A model generated the notes under the pieces. The model was given only the letters and a program-made list of their open reading frames with translations. It did not search any database and was not told the DNA's origin. The translations under genes and the position numbers were made by a program. Source: JAIPEI01 sp964443135 (lineage in GTDB: Bacteria; Desulfobacterota; DSM-4660; Desulfatiglandales; HGW-15). From it: 64,000 nt of DNA. The DNA lies in contig CAYUBQ010000012.1 of the NCBI GenBank assembly GCA_964443135.1, forward strand, positions 18,977 through 82,976, given 5' to 3'. How positions within the stretch are numbered: the stretch's first letter is position 1; each line of letters opens with the position of its first letter. Positions 34,268-42,947 of this stretch are shown here, one piece after another.

Positions 34268-35758
34268 TCAGGCGTTCACGGCTCTCACAATCCACAGGTT
34301 GCGGAGCTTCTTCTTCCACTTTTCCACCTCCGACGAGATGGAGGATATGGGCAGCAGCATGAACTGCCCTGCATACAGGAGGATCCCGCTTGCCACGGCC
34401 AGGACCAGGTACAGAGGGGCATTGCTGTCCCGAATCGAGCCCAGAAAGAGCAGATCCTCCAGGTACAGCCCGACCGCCATGACGAGAGAGAAGCCGAGCC
34501 CGGGCGCCGCGGACCGGACCACCTGCCAGAGGCTGGCGCCGATCAGCCTGCACGCGAAGAAAACGATTCGACAGGTGGCGTAAGCGGTCCTGATCAACAC
34601 CACAACGGCCACATACTCGATTCCGTTTTCGGTGAACAAGAGACATCCGACCGTGAGCAAGATCAGGGACTGAACAAAAATGAAAAACTCTTTCCCAAGA
34701 CGGTTTTGTGCCTCGATCACGGATCCGGCCACGTTTCCGACACACCGGGCAATACCCATCAGCATCAGGATCTTGATGATCGGGACGCTTCCCATCCATT
34801 TCTCGCCATAAACGACGTAGATGAACGGGTCGGCAATCCACCACAGACCGACGAATACAGGTGCAGCGTAGAGAACAATCAGCTTGATTGAGGAATAGAA
34901 CATGTACCTGGACAGATCGTGGTTTTCCTGCTCTTTGGAAAAGGCCCTGAACAGCACACTGTACGTGGATCGGCTCACGATCTGCTTCGGCATGTCACTC
35001 AGGCTGTAGCCCTTGTTGTACAAGCCCAGCGGTGAAGCCCCGAGGATCTTGCTGACGAACAGGTTGTCGATCTGCTGCCCGAAGTGATCCAGCAGGCTGT
35101 TTGCCGTGACCTTGAACCCATAGGTCCCCAGACGCTTGCCCGTGCGCGCTTCGAATGCGATGGCCGGCCGCCAGTCCGTCAGCTCGAAGAGGACCAGGAT
35201 CAGCAGAATGCTGTGGAACAGCCCGCCGAAGATCAGGCTCCACACCCCGAACCCCTGGATCGCCAGAAACACCGTGAACAGGCCGGCCATCACCTGGGTG
35301 GCGATGCGCGCCGTCGAGATCTCTCGAAACCGCATCTCCCTCTGGAGCTTCGCGTTCTGGACCGTGGCCAGAGGCCTCCACAAGAAGCTCAGCGCGGACA
35401 CCCGGAGCAGCGGGGCGTACAGGTCGTTTTCGAAAAAGCGCGAGAACTCCGGGGCGATGACCCAGAACAGGCCGAACAGGGCCAGGCCGATGATGAGCTG
35501 AAACGTGAACACGATGCTGTAGTAGTGCTCCTCGAGGTCCTTGATCTGGACCAGGGCCTGCCCCATGCCCGCGCCGGAGAAGTACCCCGCCAGTCCCGTG
35601 AAGATCTGGATGGTGACGAGCATGCCGAAATCCGACGGCACGAGGATTCGCGCCAGGGCGATGTTGAACAGAAACTGAATCATCCTCCCGCCGACGGTCC
35701 CGGTGAACAGCCACTTGGTCCCGTGCCTGATGCGCCGGCCCAGCTCCGTGGATCCCAC
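34268..35758 (-). CDS. Wzx-type flippase (MOP/polysaccharide exporter superfamily)
   Basis: 496 residues with about 12-14 transmembrane segments. The N-terminus GTKWLFTGTVGGRMIQFLFNIALAR... and the phrases ARILVPSDFGMLV, IDNLFVSKILGASPLGLYNKGYSL and QNRLGKEFF match WzxC-like lipopolysaccharide and colanic-acid exporters. It would flip the undecaprenyl-linked EPS repeat across the inner membrane. It lies 12 nt after the TPR-like gene. This is the only flippase candidate in the window and supports a Wzx/Wzy route. Confidence 0.9.
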   Translation of the reverse strand: MGSTELGRRIRHGTKWLFTGTVGGRMIQFLFNIALARILVPSDFGMLVTIQIFTGLAGYFSGAGMGQALVQIKDLEEHYYSIVFTFQLIIGLALFGLFWVIAPEFSRFFENDLYAPLLRVSALSFLWRPLATVQNAKLQREMRFREISTARIATQVMAGLFTVFLAIQGFGVWSLIFGGLFHSILLILVLFELTDWRPAIAFEARTGKRLGTYGFKVTANSLLDHFGQQIDNLFVSKILGASPLGLYNKGYSLSDMPKQIVSRSTYSVLFRAFSKEQENHDLSRYMFYSSIKLIVLYAAPVFVGLWWIADPFIYVVYGEKWMGSVPIIKILMLMGIARCVGNVAGSVIEAQNRLGKEFFIFVQSLILLTVGCLLFTENGIEYVAVVVLIRTAYATCRIVFFACRLIGASLWQVVRSAAPGLGFSLVMAVGLYLEDLLFLGSIRDSNAPLYLVLAVASGILLYAGQFMLLPISSISSEVEKWKKKLRNLWIVRAVNA

Positions 35759-35770
35759 GCCCGTGTTCCC

Positions 35771-36394
35771 CTACCCGCCCAGCTTCGCGACCATCTCTTT
35801 GAGGTAGGCCGAGTCCGGGTTGTGCTTCAGCCCCAGCGACCCGACCTGCAGCGCTTTTCCGGTCTTGCCGTGGGTCATGTAGTAGCCGATCAGGTATCGG
35901 TAGGCCGGCACGTAGGTCTTGTTCAGCTTGATCGCCCGGCCAAAGTGCACGGCGGCCTCGGCGCCCTTCCCCTGAAGGATCTTCACCAGGCCCATCTTGG
36001 TGTGGATCTCCGGCAGCAGGATGAACTTCGGGCTGGAGTGCTTGATCACGTACCCGAACTCGCTCGCCGCACGCCCGAGCAAATGCTTCCGGTCCCCCAT
36101 CCCCCGCTCCATGCGGCTCAGCGCCACCAGACCGAAGCAGTAGTGGTGTAAGTGGACAAAATCCCTGCCCCGCTCGCCCTTGCTCTTGAAAATCCGGTTC
36201 CACTTCTCCCGATCCCGCTCGAACCGCTCCCGGTTCTTGGCCGACCAGCAGGGGCAGTAGTCCGGCAGATACTGGAACTCGTAATCGTAGGGGTGGTCGG
36301 GACCCCCGTTCAGCTTGAGATACCGTTCCATGTCCGCTCCGGCCCAGGAGGGCAGCAGGACGAGAACGAAACAAATCCACAGGATCCTATGCAT
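35771..36394 (-). CDS. Small secreted TPR-like protein
   Basis: 207 residues from ATG 36394 (GAGGAGAGAAGCC upstream), giving the signal peptide MHRILWICFVLVLLPSWAGA. A longer frame to 36463 would bury that peptide and is rejected. The mature N-terminus has a DYCPCW motif, and HLHHYCFGL follows. Residues 125-200 read as TPR-like helical pairs (LPEIHTKMGLVKILQGKGAEAAVHFGRAIKLN, in two parts of the pattern A-x2-F-x2-A-I-x-L). It overlaps the amidotransferase gene upstream by 8 nt. It may be a periplasmic adaptor of EPS assembly; this is inferred from fold and context. Confidence 0.65.
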   Translation of the reverse strand: MHRILWICFVLVLLPSWAGADMERYLKLNGGPDHPYDYEFQYLPDYCPCWSAKNRERFERDREKWNRIFKSKGERGRDFVHLHHYCFGLVALSRMERGMGDRKHLLGRAASEFGYVIKHSSPKFILLPEIHTKMGLVKILQGKGAEAAVHFGRAIKLNKTYVPAYRYLIGYYMTHGKTGKALQVGSLGLKHNPDSAYLKEMVAKLGG

Positions 36395-38327
36395 GGCTTC
36401 TCTCCTCTTCGGGTGGCTGTGCCTGCGATTCCCAGGGGTGTCCGGTCCCTTCCCCCCCGGCACGACCTTCGAGACCCCGTCTCCTCCGGAACCACTGCTC
36501 CGCCATCAGGACCACCCAGAGGTTGTCCCCGTAGTAGGCCGTCCGGTCCTCCTCGAACGAGGTCCTCATGGCGCGCAGAAACGCCGGGTTCAGGTAGTCC
36601 GCCATCAAGGGCGTGCCGGCGAACAGGGTGTCCTGAAGGAGCTCCTTCAGGCGGGGATCCCTCCTGAACCAGACGGCGATGGGAAGACCCATGCCGTGCT
36701 TCTTCTTTCGAATGATCTCCTCGGGAAGGATCCCCCTCATGGCCCGCTTGAAGACGTAGCGGTTCCTTCCCCGTCTCACCTTGTCGCCGGCGGGAATGGT
36801 GGAGGCGAAGCCCACCAGGTCCCGGTCCAGGAAGGGATACCGCACGCGCAGGCCGGCGGCCTCGGCCGTCTGGTTCACCTTTCTGAGGTCGTTGTCCGTG
36901 ATGGTCAGCTTCATGTCCAGGTAGAGCAGGCGGTTGGTGTCGTGGGCCGGTGCGGCGCGATCGTAGTGCGCCCGGGCGATCTCGAGGAAGCAGTCCGGAT
37001 CCAGGGAGTCGAGGAACCCTGGACGGAACACGGCGGACGGGGCGTTCTCCGCCAGCAGGTTGTAGGAGAAGAACCGGTCGGGGTTGCCCAGGTTGGCGCG
37101 GCGAACGTACTTCTTCGCTTTTGCGAACGGCCCGGCCGCCGGAAAGCGGTCGATCACGGGTTCCAGCCAGGCGGTCCGGACTCCCTCGGGCAGGCGCAGC
37201 CAGTTCTCGAACACGAGATTGGACACGTACCGCTCGTTGCCGCCGAAGATCTCGTCCCCCCCGTCCCCGCCGAGCAGCAGGTCGCACCCGGCGCTGCGGG
37301 CCAGGCGGGCACAGTAGAATGCCGGCACGACCGAGGCGTTTCCAAAGGGCTCGTCGTAGATCTCCGGCAGGGCGTCCACGAGGCGGAGCACGTCCTCCGG
37401 GGTCACCACCCGCTCGTGCTGCTCGGTTCCGAATCGACCGGCGGCGATGCGCGCATAGCGGAGCTCGTCGTAGCCGGGCTCGTCGAACCCGATGGAGAAG
37501 GTGCGGACCGGGCCGTCCGAGAGCTCCGTGCAGAAACCGGCAATCGAGCTGGAGTCCGTACCTCCGGAGAGGAAGCACCCCGTGGTCCCGGGATCCGAGT
37601 CCGCGGTGCAGACCCCCACCGCCCTTCGAATCTCCCGAGGGATGGCCTCCATCCAGTGTGAAAGAGGGAGGCACCGGGGTCGGTATCGGATGTCGTAGTG
37701 GGTAAAGGACTCGATCTTTCGGTTCCTGAACCGCAGGCCCCTGCCGGGTTCCAGCTTGCGAACGCCCCGATGGATGCTGAGCGGGCTGCAGACGGCGTGA
37801 AAGAACAGGTAGTGGTACACGGCCTCCGGATCCACGTCCCGCGGAATGGACTCGTCGACGAGGAGACCGCGGATCCTCGAGGCCGCCGCCAGGGATCCCG
37901 GCCGGGGGCAGTACACCACGGGACGGATGCCGAAGGGGTCGGTGGCCACCACGAGCTCCCCTTTGCGGCCATCCCACAGGGCGAAGGCGAATGCGCCCCG
38001 CATGCGGTCCAGAAACCCCAGGCCGTGTCTTCGGTAGAGCGACCAGAGCATCTCTCCCGAGTCCATCGTTTCGGTCCGGCTCAGGCCCGCCTCCCCCTCC
38101 AGGGACTCCCGGTTGGTGAGGTCCAGGTCGCACGCCACTGCGCCGGCCTCCCCTCCCCACACCCCCTGGCCGGGGAACTCCCGCCAGGCGGCCAGCACGA
38201 CGCCGGGGCCGGGAAAGACCAGGGCCTGGGCCCCGGCAGCCTCCAAGGCGTTTCGCAGAGGCTCCAGCTCCCGGTCCTCGTATCGGGCGGCGAAGAAGCC
38301 GCCCCGTGGGGTCCTCGCATCGGTCAC
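36387..38327 (-). CDS. Asparagine-synthetase-like amidotransferase lacking the N-terminal glutaminase Cys
   Basis: 646 residues from a GTG that overlaps the upstream TGA (GTGA, 38324-38327). The N-terminus reads MTDARTPRGGFFAARYEDRE with no MCGI-type start, so the glutaminase nucleophile is absent, while the rest of the Ntn fold survives (RMRGAFAFALWDGRKGELVV). The PP-loop is FLSGGTDSSSIAGF (254-260), followed by LLGGDGGDEIFGGNERYV. Upstream codons in this frame also lack a Cys start. The enzyme probably forms an amide or related bond with ammonia or another amine, possibly supplied by the Cys2-containing paralogue at 9532-11469. It overlaps genes on both sides. Confidence 0.8.
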   Translation of the reverse strand: MTDARTPRGGFFAARYEDRELEPLRNALEAAGAQALVFPGPGVVLAAWREFPGQGVWGGEAGAVACDLDLTNRESLEGEAGLSRTETMDSGEMLWSLYRRHGLGFLDRMRGAFAFALWDGRKGELVVATDPFGIRPVVYCPRPGSLAAASRIRGLLVDESIPRDVDPEAVYHYLFFHAVCSPLSIHRGVRKLEPGRGLRFRNRKIESFTHYDIRYRPRCLPLSHWMEAIPREIRRAVGVCTADSDPGTTGCFLSGGTDSSSIAGFCTELSDGPVRTFSIGFDEPGYDELRYARIAAGRFGTEQHERVVTPEDVLRLVDALPEIYDEPFGNASVVPAFYCARLARSAGCDLLLGGDGGDEIFGGNERYVSNLVFENWLRLPEGVRTAWLEPVIDRFPAAGPFAKAKKYVRRANLGNPDRFFSYNLLAENAPSAVFRPGFLDSLDPDCFLEIARAHYDRAAPAHDTNRLLYLDMKLTITDNDLRKVNQTAEAAGLRVRYPFLDRDLVGFASTIPAGDKVRRGRNRYVFKRAMRGILPEEIIRKKKHGMGLPIAVWFRRDPRLKELLQDTLFAGTPLMADYLNPAFLRAMRTSFEEDRTAYYGDNLWVVLMAEQWFRRRRGLEGRAGGEGTGHPWESQAQPPEEERSHA

Positions 38328-38953
38328 GCCATGATCTCCTTCCCGGCCGCTTCGGTTGCAGGGCATACGGTCCCGCGGTTCGACAGCAGCCGGTCCAGCG
38401 CAGCCAGGTCCTCCTCGTAGGCAGGCGGGCTCGACTCGCGCATGCGCAGAAAGGGCACTCGGAGGCCGCGCAGGTCGAGCTCGACCTCCAGCGCCTTCAT
38501 GAACACCCCGGAGCCCGCACCCAGCCGCCGGAGGGCCGGGTCCCTCTCCGACACGTGCACCGCGCAGCCCGGGCTTTCTTCGTCCCCGCCCACCACGGCC
38601 AGCACTGCGTGCCGGCTCCTGGCGTGCTCCTCGAGCTGGTCGGCCACCGCCGCGGCCAGCGACCGGCAGCAACGCCTGCCCCAGGGGGCGTCCAGCATCT
38701 CCCGAATGGCGGTCCCGTGGGGCCGGCTCCGCGGCAGCCCCAGGCAGGCCGCCTCAGGACACGGCATCTGGAAGATGCCCACTCCGTGATCCAGCAGGAG
38801 GTTCATCACCGGTCCAGTCACCCCAGGGTACAAGGCGGCCCCCATGTCGCGGGCGTTCTGATTCAACACGCAGTGGATCACCGCCACCACCCGGCGGCTC
38901 CTGGGATCCCGAGGCGCCTCCCGCCCCCTGCTTTGGATCCACGGCCAGTGCAC
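38324..38953 (-). CDS. TudS/DUF523-related putative desulfidase (CD3072-like)
   Basis: 209 residues from GTG 38953. Blocks VVAVIHCVLNQNARD, GIFQMPCPEAACLGLPR and DEESPGCAVH give three cysteines (28, 65, 130) in the order and context of the DUF523/TudS fold, which holds a [4Fe-4S] cluster and removes sulfur from thiolated nucleobases. The NQNAR variant of motif 1 matches the CD3072-like subfamily of unknown substrate. It sits 3 nt after a glycosyltransferase gene and overlaps the amidotransferase gene by 4 nt, so it is a co-translated member of the EPS array. A thiol or sulfur-transfer step in sugar modification is possible but speculative. Confidence 0.65.
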   Translation of the reverse strand: MHWPWIQSRGREAPRDPRSRRVVAVIHCVLNQNARDMGAALYPGVTGPVMNLLLDHGVGIFQMPCPEAACLGLPRSRPHGTAIREMLDAPWGRRCCRSLAAAVADQLEEHARSRHAVLAVVGGDEESPGCAVHVSERDPALRRLGAGSGVFMKALEVELDLRGLRVPFLRMRESSPPAYEEDLAALDRLLSNRGTVCPATEAAGKEIMA

Positions 38954-38956
38954 GGC

Positions 38957-40234
38957 TCAGCGCCTCCCCTTTCGGCGGCGCACGGCCGTCCGGTAGACCG
39001 CCTCGTAGGGCACGGTGGCGTGCTCCCAGGAAAAGCGCTCCGACGCGACCTGGGCGGCGCGAGACCCGATCCGGTGCAACCCCTCCGGCTTGCGAAGGAG
39101 CGACTCCAGCGTAGCGGCAAGGGCCACCGCGTCGCCGGGAGGAAACAGGATCCCGTTCACCCCGGGCTCGATCAGCTCCCGGTGTCCGCCCACATCGCTG
39201 GCCGCCACGACCTTTCCCATGGCCATGGCCTCCAGGGGCTTCAGCGGGGTCACCAGCTCGGTCAGGCGCATGGCGCGGCGGGGGTACACCAGGGTGTCCA
39301 TCAGTGCGTAGATCCCCGGGATGCGCTCGTGCGGCAGGCGGCCGGGGAACAGGATTCGAGGCCGGGATCCGCCACTCAGCTCGGGCGGAGCCTCCGTCAC
39401 GGCCGTTCCCAGGGTGCGGGCCAGCGCCTTCAGCTCCTCCTCCGTCTCCCCGCCCCCGACCAGGAGCAGGGTCAGGCCGGGGTGCCGAGGTGCGATTCGC
39501 GCAAAGGCCCGGACCAGCAGGTCCAGGCCCTCGTACCGGTAAAAGGAACCGACGAACCCGATCACGATCCTCCCCTCGAGATTCCAATCTCTCCTGAAGG
39601 CCTCATCCGGGGCACCCGGTCCGAACGCGTCGGGACGAATGCCGTTGGAGATCACCGTGATCTTGCTTCCGGGCACGCCGCGCCGGACCAGGTCCTGCTT
39701 CAGGCTCCGGCAGAGCACGGTGACCTGATCGGCCCGGCGGCACACCCGGGTCTCCATGGCGCGAACGAGCCGGTACCGCCAGGAGCCCTCTGTGTAGGTG
39801 CCGTGGTCCACGGCTGCGTCCTCCCAGAAGGCCCGGATCTCGTAGACGAGCGGTATGCCCCGCCGGCGGGCCGTCCGGAGTGCCGGCAGCGCGTTGAGAA
39901 AGGGGGAGTGGGCGTGGAGGACGTGAGGGCGTTCCAGCTCGACCACCTGCTCGAGCCTCCTGCGCATGGCCCGCACGAGGCGGACCTCCGGGAGCACCGG
40001 CAGGTGACCGTTCGAGGGGACGGCACCGGTCCGGTAGTGGGCGAGGCCGTTGATCTCCTCGACCTCGGCCCACGTCCCTTTCCAGCTCTGCTCGTGCTTG
40101 GGGCCGGTCAGGATCACAGGGTGAAACCCCATGGCCTGCTGGGCCTGAAGCAGCCCCTGGCTCCGGAAGGCGTAGCCGCTGTGCAGGGGCAGGCTGTGGT
40201 CCAGGAGGTGGAGAATGTTCAGGGGGGCCCTCAT
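38957..40234 (-). CDS. XrtA-associated GT4 glycosyltransferase (TIGR04063 type)
   Basis: 425 residues. It begins with NILHLLDHSLPLHSGYAFRS and has LTGPKHEQSW, HAHSPFLNALPALRTARRR, LVYEIRAFWEDAAVDHGTY and the donor site YPRRAMRLTELVTPLKPLEA. These are hallmark sequences of the Daro_2409-type glycosyltransferase of exosortase A loci. It is a peripheral cytoplasmic GT-B enzyme of EPS assembly. It overlaps the next upstream glycosyltransferase gene by 4 nt (ATGA). Confidence 0.92.
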   Translation of the reverse strand: MRAPLNILHLLDHSLPLHSGYAFRSQGLLQAQQAMGFHPVILTGPKHEQSWKGTWAEVEEINGLAHYRTGAVPSNGHLPVLPEVRLVRAMRRRLEQVVELERPHVLHAHSPFLNALPALRTARRRGIPLVYEIRAFWEDAAVDHGTYTEGSWRYRLVRAMETRVCRRADQVTVLCRSLKQDLVRRGVPGSKITVISNGIRPDAFGPGAPDEAFRRDWNLEGRIVIGFVGSFYRYEGLDLLVRAFARIAPRHPGLTLLLVGGGETEEELKALARTLGTAVTEAPPELSGGSRPRILFPGRLPHERIPGIYALMDTLVYPRRAMRLTELVTPLKPLEAMAMGKVVAASDVGGHRELIEPGVNGILFPPGDAVALAATLESLLRKPEGLHRIGSRAAQVASERFSWEHATVPYEAVYRTAVRRRKGRR

Positions 40235-41427
40235 GCCAGGCAGGCCTCCAGGCCGGACATGTTGCGGTCCCAGTCAAAGTGTGCGCGGACAAAGGCCCGG
40301 GCCCGCCGCCCCATGGAGAAGCCTTCCGCCGGACTCTCCAAAAGCGACAGGACGGCCTCTCGAAACCCGGCTGCGTCGTCCCGGATGATCAGCTCCTCCC
40401 CGGACGTCGCCCGGATTCCCTGGTTGGCCCGGCTCGTGGCCACCACGGGCAGCGCCATGGACATGGCCTCGAGGACCTTGTTCTGCACCCCCCGGGCCAG
40501 GCGGAGCGGAATCACGCAGACGTCGGCCTGCGCGTAATAGGGCCTCACGTCCTCCACGAACCCGGTGACCCGAATGCCGGGCTGCTCGCCCAGAGCCCGG
40601 ACCTTGGGTGCGGGACGGCTCCCCACGATGGTGAAGACGGCGCCGGGCCGGCGGGATCGAATGGCCGGAAACATCTCCTCTGCAAACCACGCCACCCCGT
40701 CCACGTTGGGGTGATAGTCCATGGCCCCGGTGAAGAGGAGCACCGGTCCCTCGGGATCCCGGGTTCGGGCGCTTCCGTGGAGAGAGGGCGAGAAGAAGCC
40801 GTGATCCACTCCGTTGGGTACGGTCCGAATGTTCCTTGCTCCGGGAAACAGACCCGTAAACAGGTCGGCCTCCGGTGTCGAGACGAACAGGGAGTGGTCG
40901 AAGGACCGGTTGACCCGGCCTTCGTACCGCTGCAGACGCCTGCTTTCGATGGCGTAGAGCCACCGTTTCGGGAAACGGCTTTCCGAGGCGTACTGCCGCC
41001 ACTTGTCGGAGTCCACGTCGCAGAAGTCCATCACCTTGAGGGGCGGCTGTGCAGGTGCACGGAGGATGTACTCGGCCATGGGTGCGGAGAAACAGACCGC
41101 AGCGTCGTAGCCCTCCGACCCAATCCACCGGTCCAGGGTTCTTTGAAGCACCGGGGAGTAGAAGTACCCCGTGGAGACCGCCCGTCCGCGGAGTAGGGAG
41201 GTCCCGCCGGCGATCCTGGAACGGACCCTGCCCAGGGACACGGCCAGCACCCGACGGCAAAACGCCTCGAGGTCCCGGGTGTGCTTCAGGTCGCCCGGAT
41301 CGTCGACCAGGCAGGCCAGATGAACCTCATGGTTCTTCGCCAGGCACCGGATCTCGTGGAAGGAACGAATCTTGTCCCCCTTGTTGGGCGGATAAGGAAT
41401 GCGGTGGGCGAGGTACAGGATCTTCAT
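40231..41427 (-). CDS. XrtA-associated GT4 sugar transferase (TIGR03087 type)
   Basis: 398 residues. Starts MKILYLAHRIPYPPNKGDKI and contains EVHLACLVDDP, VMDFCDVDSDKWRQYA, ESRRLQRYE, TVPNGVDHGFFSP, LLFTGAMDYHPNVDGV and RGVQNKVLEAMSMALPVV. This set defines the Stp1 sugar transferases linked to PEP-CTERM/EpsH loci. Together with the neighbouring Stp3-type gene it forms the conserved glycosyltransferase pair of the locus core. The VanZ-like gene ends directly before it, with no gap. Confidence 0.93.
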   Translation of the reverse strand: MKILYLAHRIPYPPNKGDKIRSFHEIRCLAKNHEVHLACLVDDPGDLKHTRDLEAFCRRVLAVSLGRVRSRIAGGTSLLRGRAVSTGYFYSPVLQRTLDRWIGSEGYDAAVCFSAPMAEYILRAPAQPPLKVMDFCDVDSDKWRQYASESRFPKRWLYAIESRRLQRYEGRVNRSFDHSLFVSTPEADLFTGLFPGARNIRTVPNGVDHGFFSPSLHGSARTRDPEGPVLLFTGAMDYHPNVDGVAWFAEEMFPAIRSRRPGAVFTIVGSRPAPKVRALGEQPGIRVTGFVEDVRPYYAQADVCVIPLRLARGVQNKVLEAMSMALPVVATSRANQGIRATSGEELIIRDDAAGFREAVLSLLESPAEGFSMGRRARAFVRAHFDWDRNMSGLEACLA

Positions 41428-41847
41428 TCAGTTGCGGACAAGGCGCCGAATCGCGCCCGGGGAGCGCCTCTCGACGCCGAGGTAGACGAGAAGGCCGATG
41501 GCCGCACCCAGGACATTGGCGATCGAGTCGGTCAGGGAGGGGTACCGGCCCGGGATCCAGACCTGAGCCAGCTCATTGACCGTTCCGAACCCGGCACCCA
41601 GGACCAAGGCCGGCAATGCTCTTCCGAGGCCCCGGCGACCCCGCCCGCTCAGGACCTGCATCCAGAGGACAGTGAGGAGCCCGTAGGCGGGGAGGTGTGC
41701 GAGGTTCTGTACCGTGGGCGCCACGGCCTCCAGGAAACGAAAGGATCGGTTGCCCGTCTCCAAGGGGGCCATCGAGAGGAAGGCGAGAAGGGTCATGTAC
41801 AGGCAGACGATCGGAATCTTTTTCCAGCCGGGTCTGCAGGGAGTCAC
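41428..41847 (-). CDS. VanZ-like small membrane protein
   Basis: 139 residues with four hydrophobic segments. NLAHLPAYGLLTVLW (an H-x-x-x-Y block) and GTVNELAQVWIPGRYPSLTDSIANVLGAAIG, given here in two overlapping parts, match the VanZ family (E-x2-Q ... R-x-x-S-x2-D-x2-N-x2-G). VanZ-like proteins of XrtA loci are common, but their role is unknown; a lipid-carrier or envelope function is the usual guess. It lies 10 nt after femAB-like and abuts the Stp1 gene. Confidence 0.8.
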   Translation of the reverse strand: MTPCRPGWKKIPIVCLYMTLLAFLSMAPLETGNRSFRFLEAVAPTVQNLAHLPAYGLLTVLWMQVLSGRGRRGLGRALPALVLGAGFGTVNELAQVWIPGRYPSLTDSIANVLGAAIGLLVYLGVERRSPGAIRRLVRN

Positions 41848-41857
41848 CCAGCGGTCC

Positions 41858-42895
41858 TCAAGGAATGTACTTCACGAGGGGGGGTCCCAGAATCCTGGTG
41901 GCCCACAGGGGAAGCCTCTTCCAGAGCTCGATTTTTTTGTGGTACCGGGGGTTGGCCGGGCTCAGGTCGGGGATCTCTTCGATGCGGCACAGATCGTACT
42001 GGTAGCACAGGGGCCTGGGCTCGAAACCCCAGTGCCGCTTGAACCTGTAGGGGCCGGTGTCCTTCTTGCTGCGGCCGAAGTCGAAGACCCGGCATCCCCG
42101 GGAAGCCGCATCGCTCATCAGCGCCCAGTAGAGGAAGTCGTTGGCCGCCCACTCCCGGGCTTCCGGGAAGGCCCCCGAGTAGTAGGGAATCACCTGGTTC
42201 CCGAAGTAGAAGCTGAGTACACCCGACAGAAACCGGCCGTCCTTCTCGACGAGCAGGATGGAGCTGGCGCCGTCGAACTCCTCCAGGACAATGCGGAGAT
42301 AGCGCTTCGAAAACACCGGCGTGCCCAGCCTCCGGTAGTTGAACGCGAACAGGTCGTAGAAGGGGTCCAGGAGATCGACGCCTCCGAACCTCGCCTGCAG
42401 CCCCTTCTTCATTCCCTGCCGCACCATGCGCCGGCTCTTGCGGGGGATGGCCTTCAGGTTCTCGTCGTTGTCGAACGAGATCTCCCGCTTGAACCCGTAG
42501 TACAGGTCCTTCACCGGAAGCCCTTCCAAGGGCTCCGCCTCGTTGCGGATCTCGAGGTAGTCGAGCTTTTCTCCATCCGTGATCTTCCTGGCCGTCTGAT
42601 ACAGGGATTCCCGAACCGCGTCGTCGTCAGCCAGGATGCCTCCGTAGGTCAGAAACGGCATCGAGACCATGGACCGTCCGAACAGGACGCTCCGGACGGA
42701 GAAGAGAGGAAAGAGGCCGACGATCCTTCCGGGTGATTCCGTGGACTCTGCCAAGAGGTAGAAGGAGCGGTGTCCGAAGGCCTTCTCGAAGACCCGCTTC
42801 CAACCGGTGAGGTGGGCGAAGGTACCCCGGGGATGGCCGGTTGCATAGCCGTCCCAGGCCCCGGCGTCGCTGTCCCGGTACTCGCGGATGTTCAT
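41858..42895 (-). CDS. FemAB-related protein, XrtA/PEP-CTERM-associated (TIGR03019 type)
   Basis: 345 residues from ATG 42895 with GAGAGGG just upstream; the open frame to 43108 runs through the tRNA-like gene and is not coding. Residues 1-130 and 170-300 form two GNAT-like lobes as in FemABX: MNIREYRDSDAGAWDGYA, MPFLTYGGILADDDAVR, IPRKSRRMVRQGMKKGL, FAFNYRRLGTPVFSKRYL, VIPYYSGAFPEAREWAAND and FDFGRSKKDTGPYRFKRHWG. Classical FemAB enzymes add amino acids from aminoacyl-tRNA to peptidoglycan. Here the acceptor may be an EPS sugar or lipid-linked intermediate. The tRNA-like gene 52 nt upstream, in the same orientation, is a candidate amino-acid donor. Confidence 0.9.
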   Translation of the reverse strand: MNIREYRDSDAGAWDGYATGHPRGTFAHLTGWKRVFEKAFGHRSFYLLAESTESPGRIVGLFPLFSVRSVLFGRSMVSMPFLTYGGILADDDAVRESLYQTARKITDGEKLDYLEIRNEAEPLEGLPVKDLYYGFKREISFDNDENLKAIPRKSRRMVRQGMKKGLQARFGGVDLLDPFYDLFAFNYRRLGTPVFSKRYLRIVLEEFDGASSILLVEKDGRFLSGVLSFYFGNQVIPYYSGAFPEAREWAANDFLYWALMSDAASRGCRVFDFGRSKKDTGPYRFKRHWGFEPRPLCYQYDLCRIEEIPDLSPANPRYHKKIELWKRLPLWATRILGPPLVKYIP

Positions 42896-42906
42896 GGTCC
42901 CTCTCG

Positions 42907-42938
42907 GCCGCCCCGCTCTTCCGGCCGGGCGGGGCGGC
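42907..42938 (-). promoter_or_regulatory. GC-rich hairpin between tRNA-like gene and femAB-like gene
   Basis: GCCGCCCCGC (42907-42916) and GCGGGGCGGC (42929-42938) are perfect 10-bp complements around a 12-nt loop. On the minus-strand transcript the hairpin lies 9 nt after the tRNA-like CCA end and 11 nt before the femAB-like ATG. There is no T run, so it is not a standard terminator. It could stop 3' trimming, mark a processing site that separates tRNA from mRNA, or modulate translation of the femAB-like gene. Confidence 0.5.
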
Positions 42939-42947
42939 GTGTCGTCC

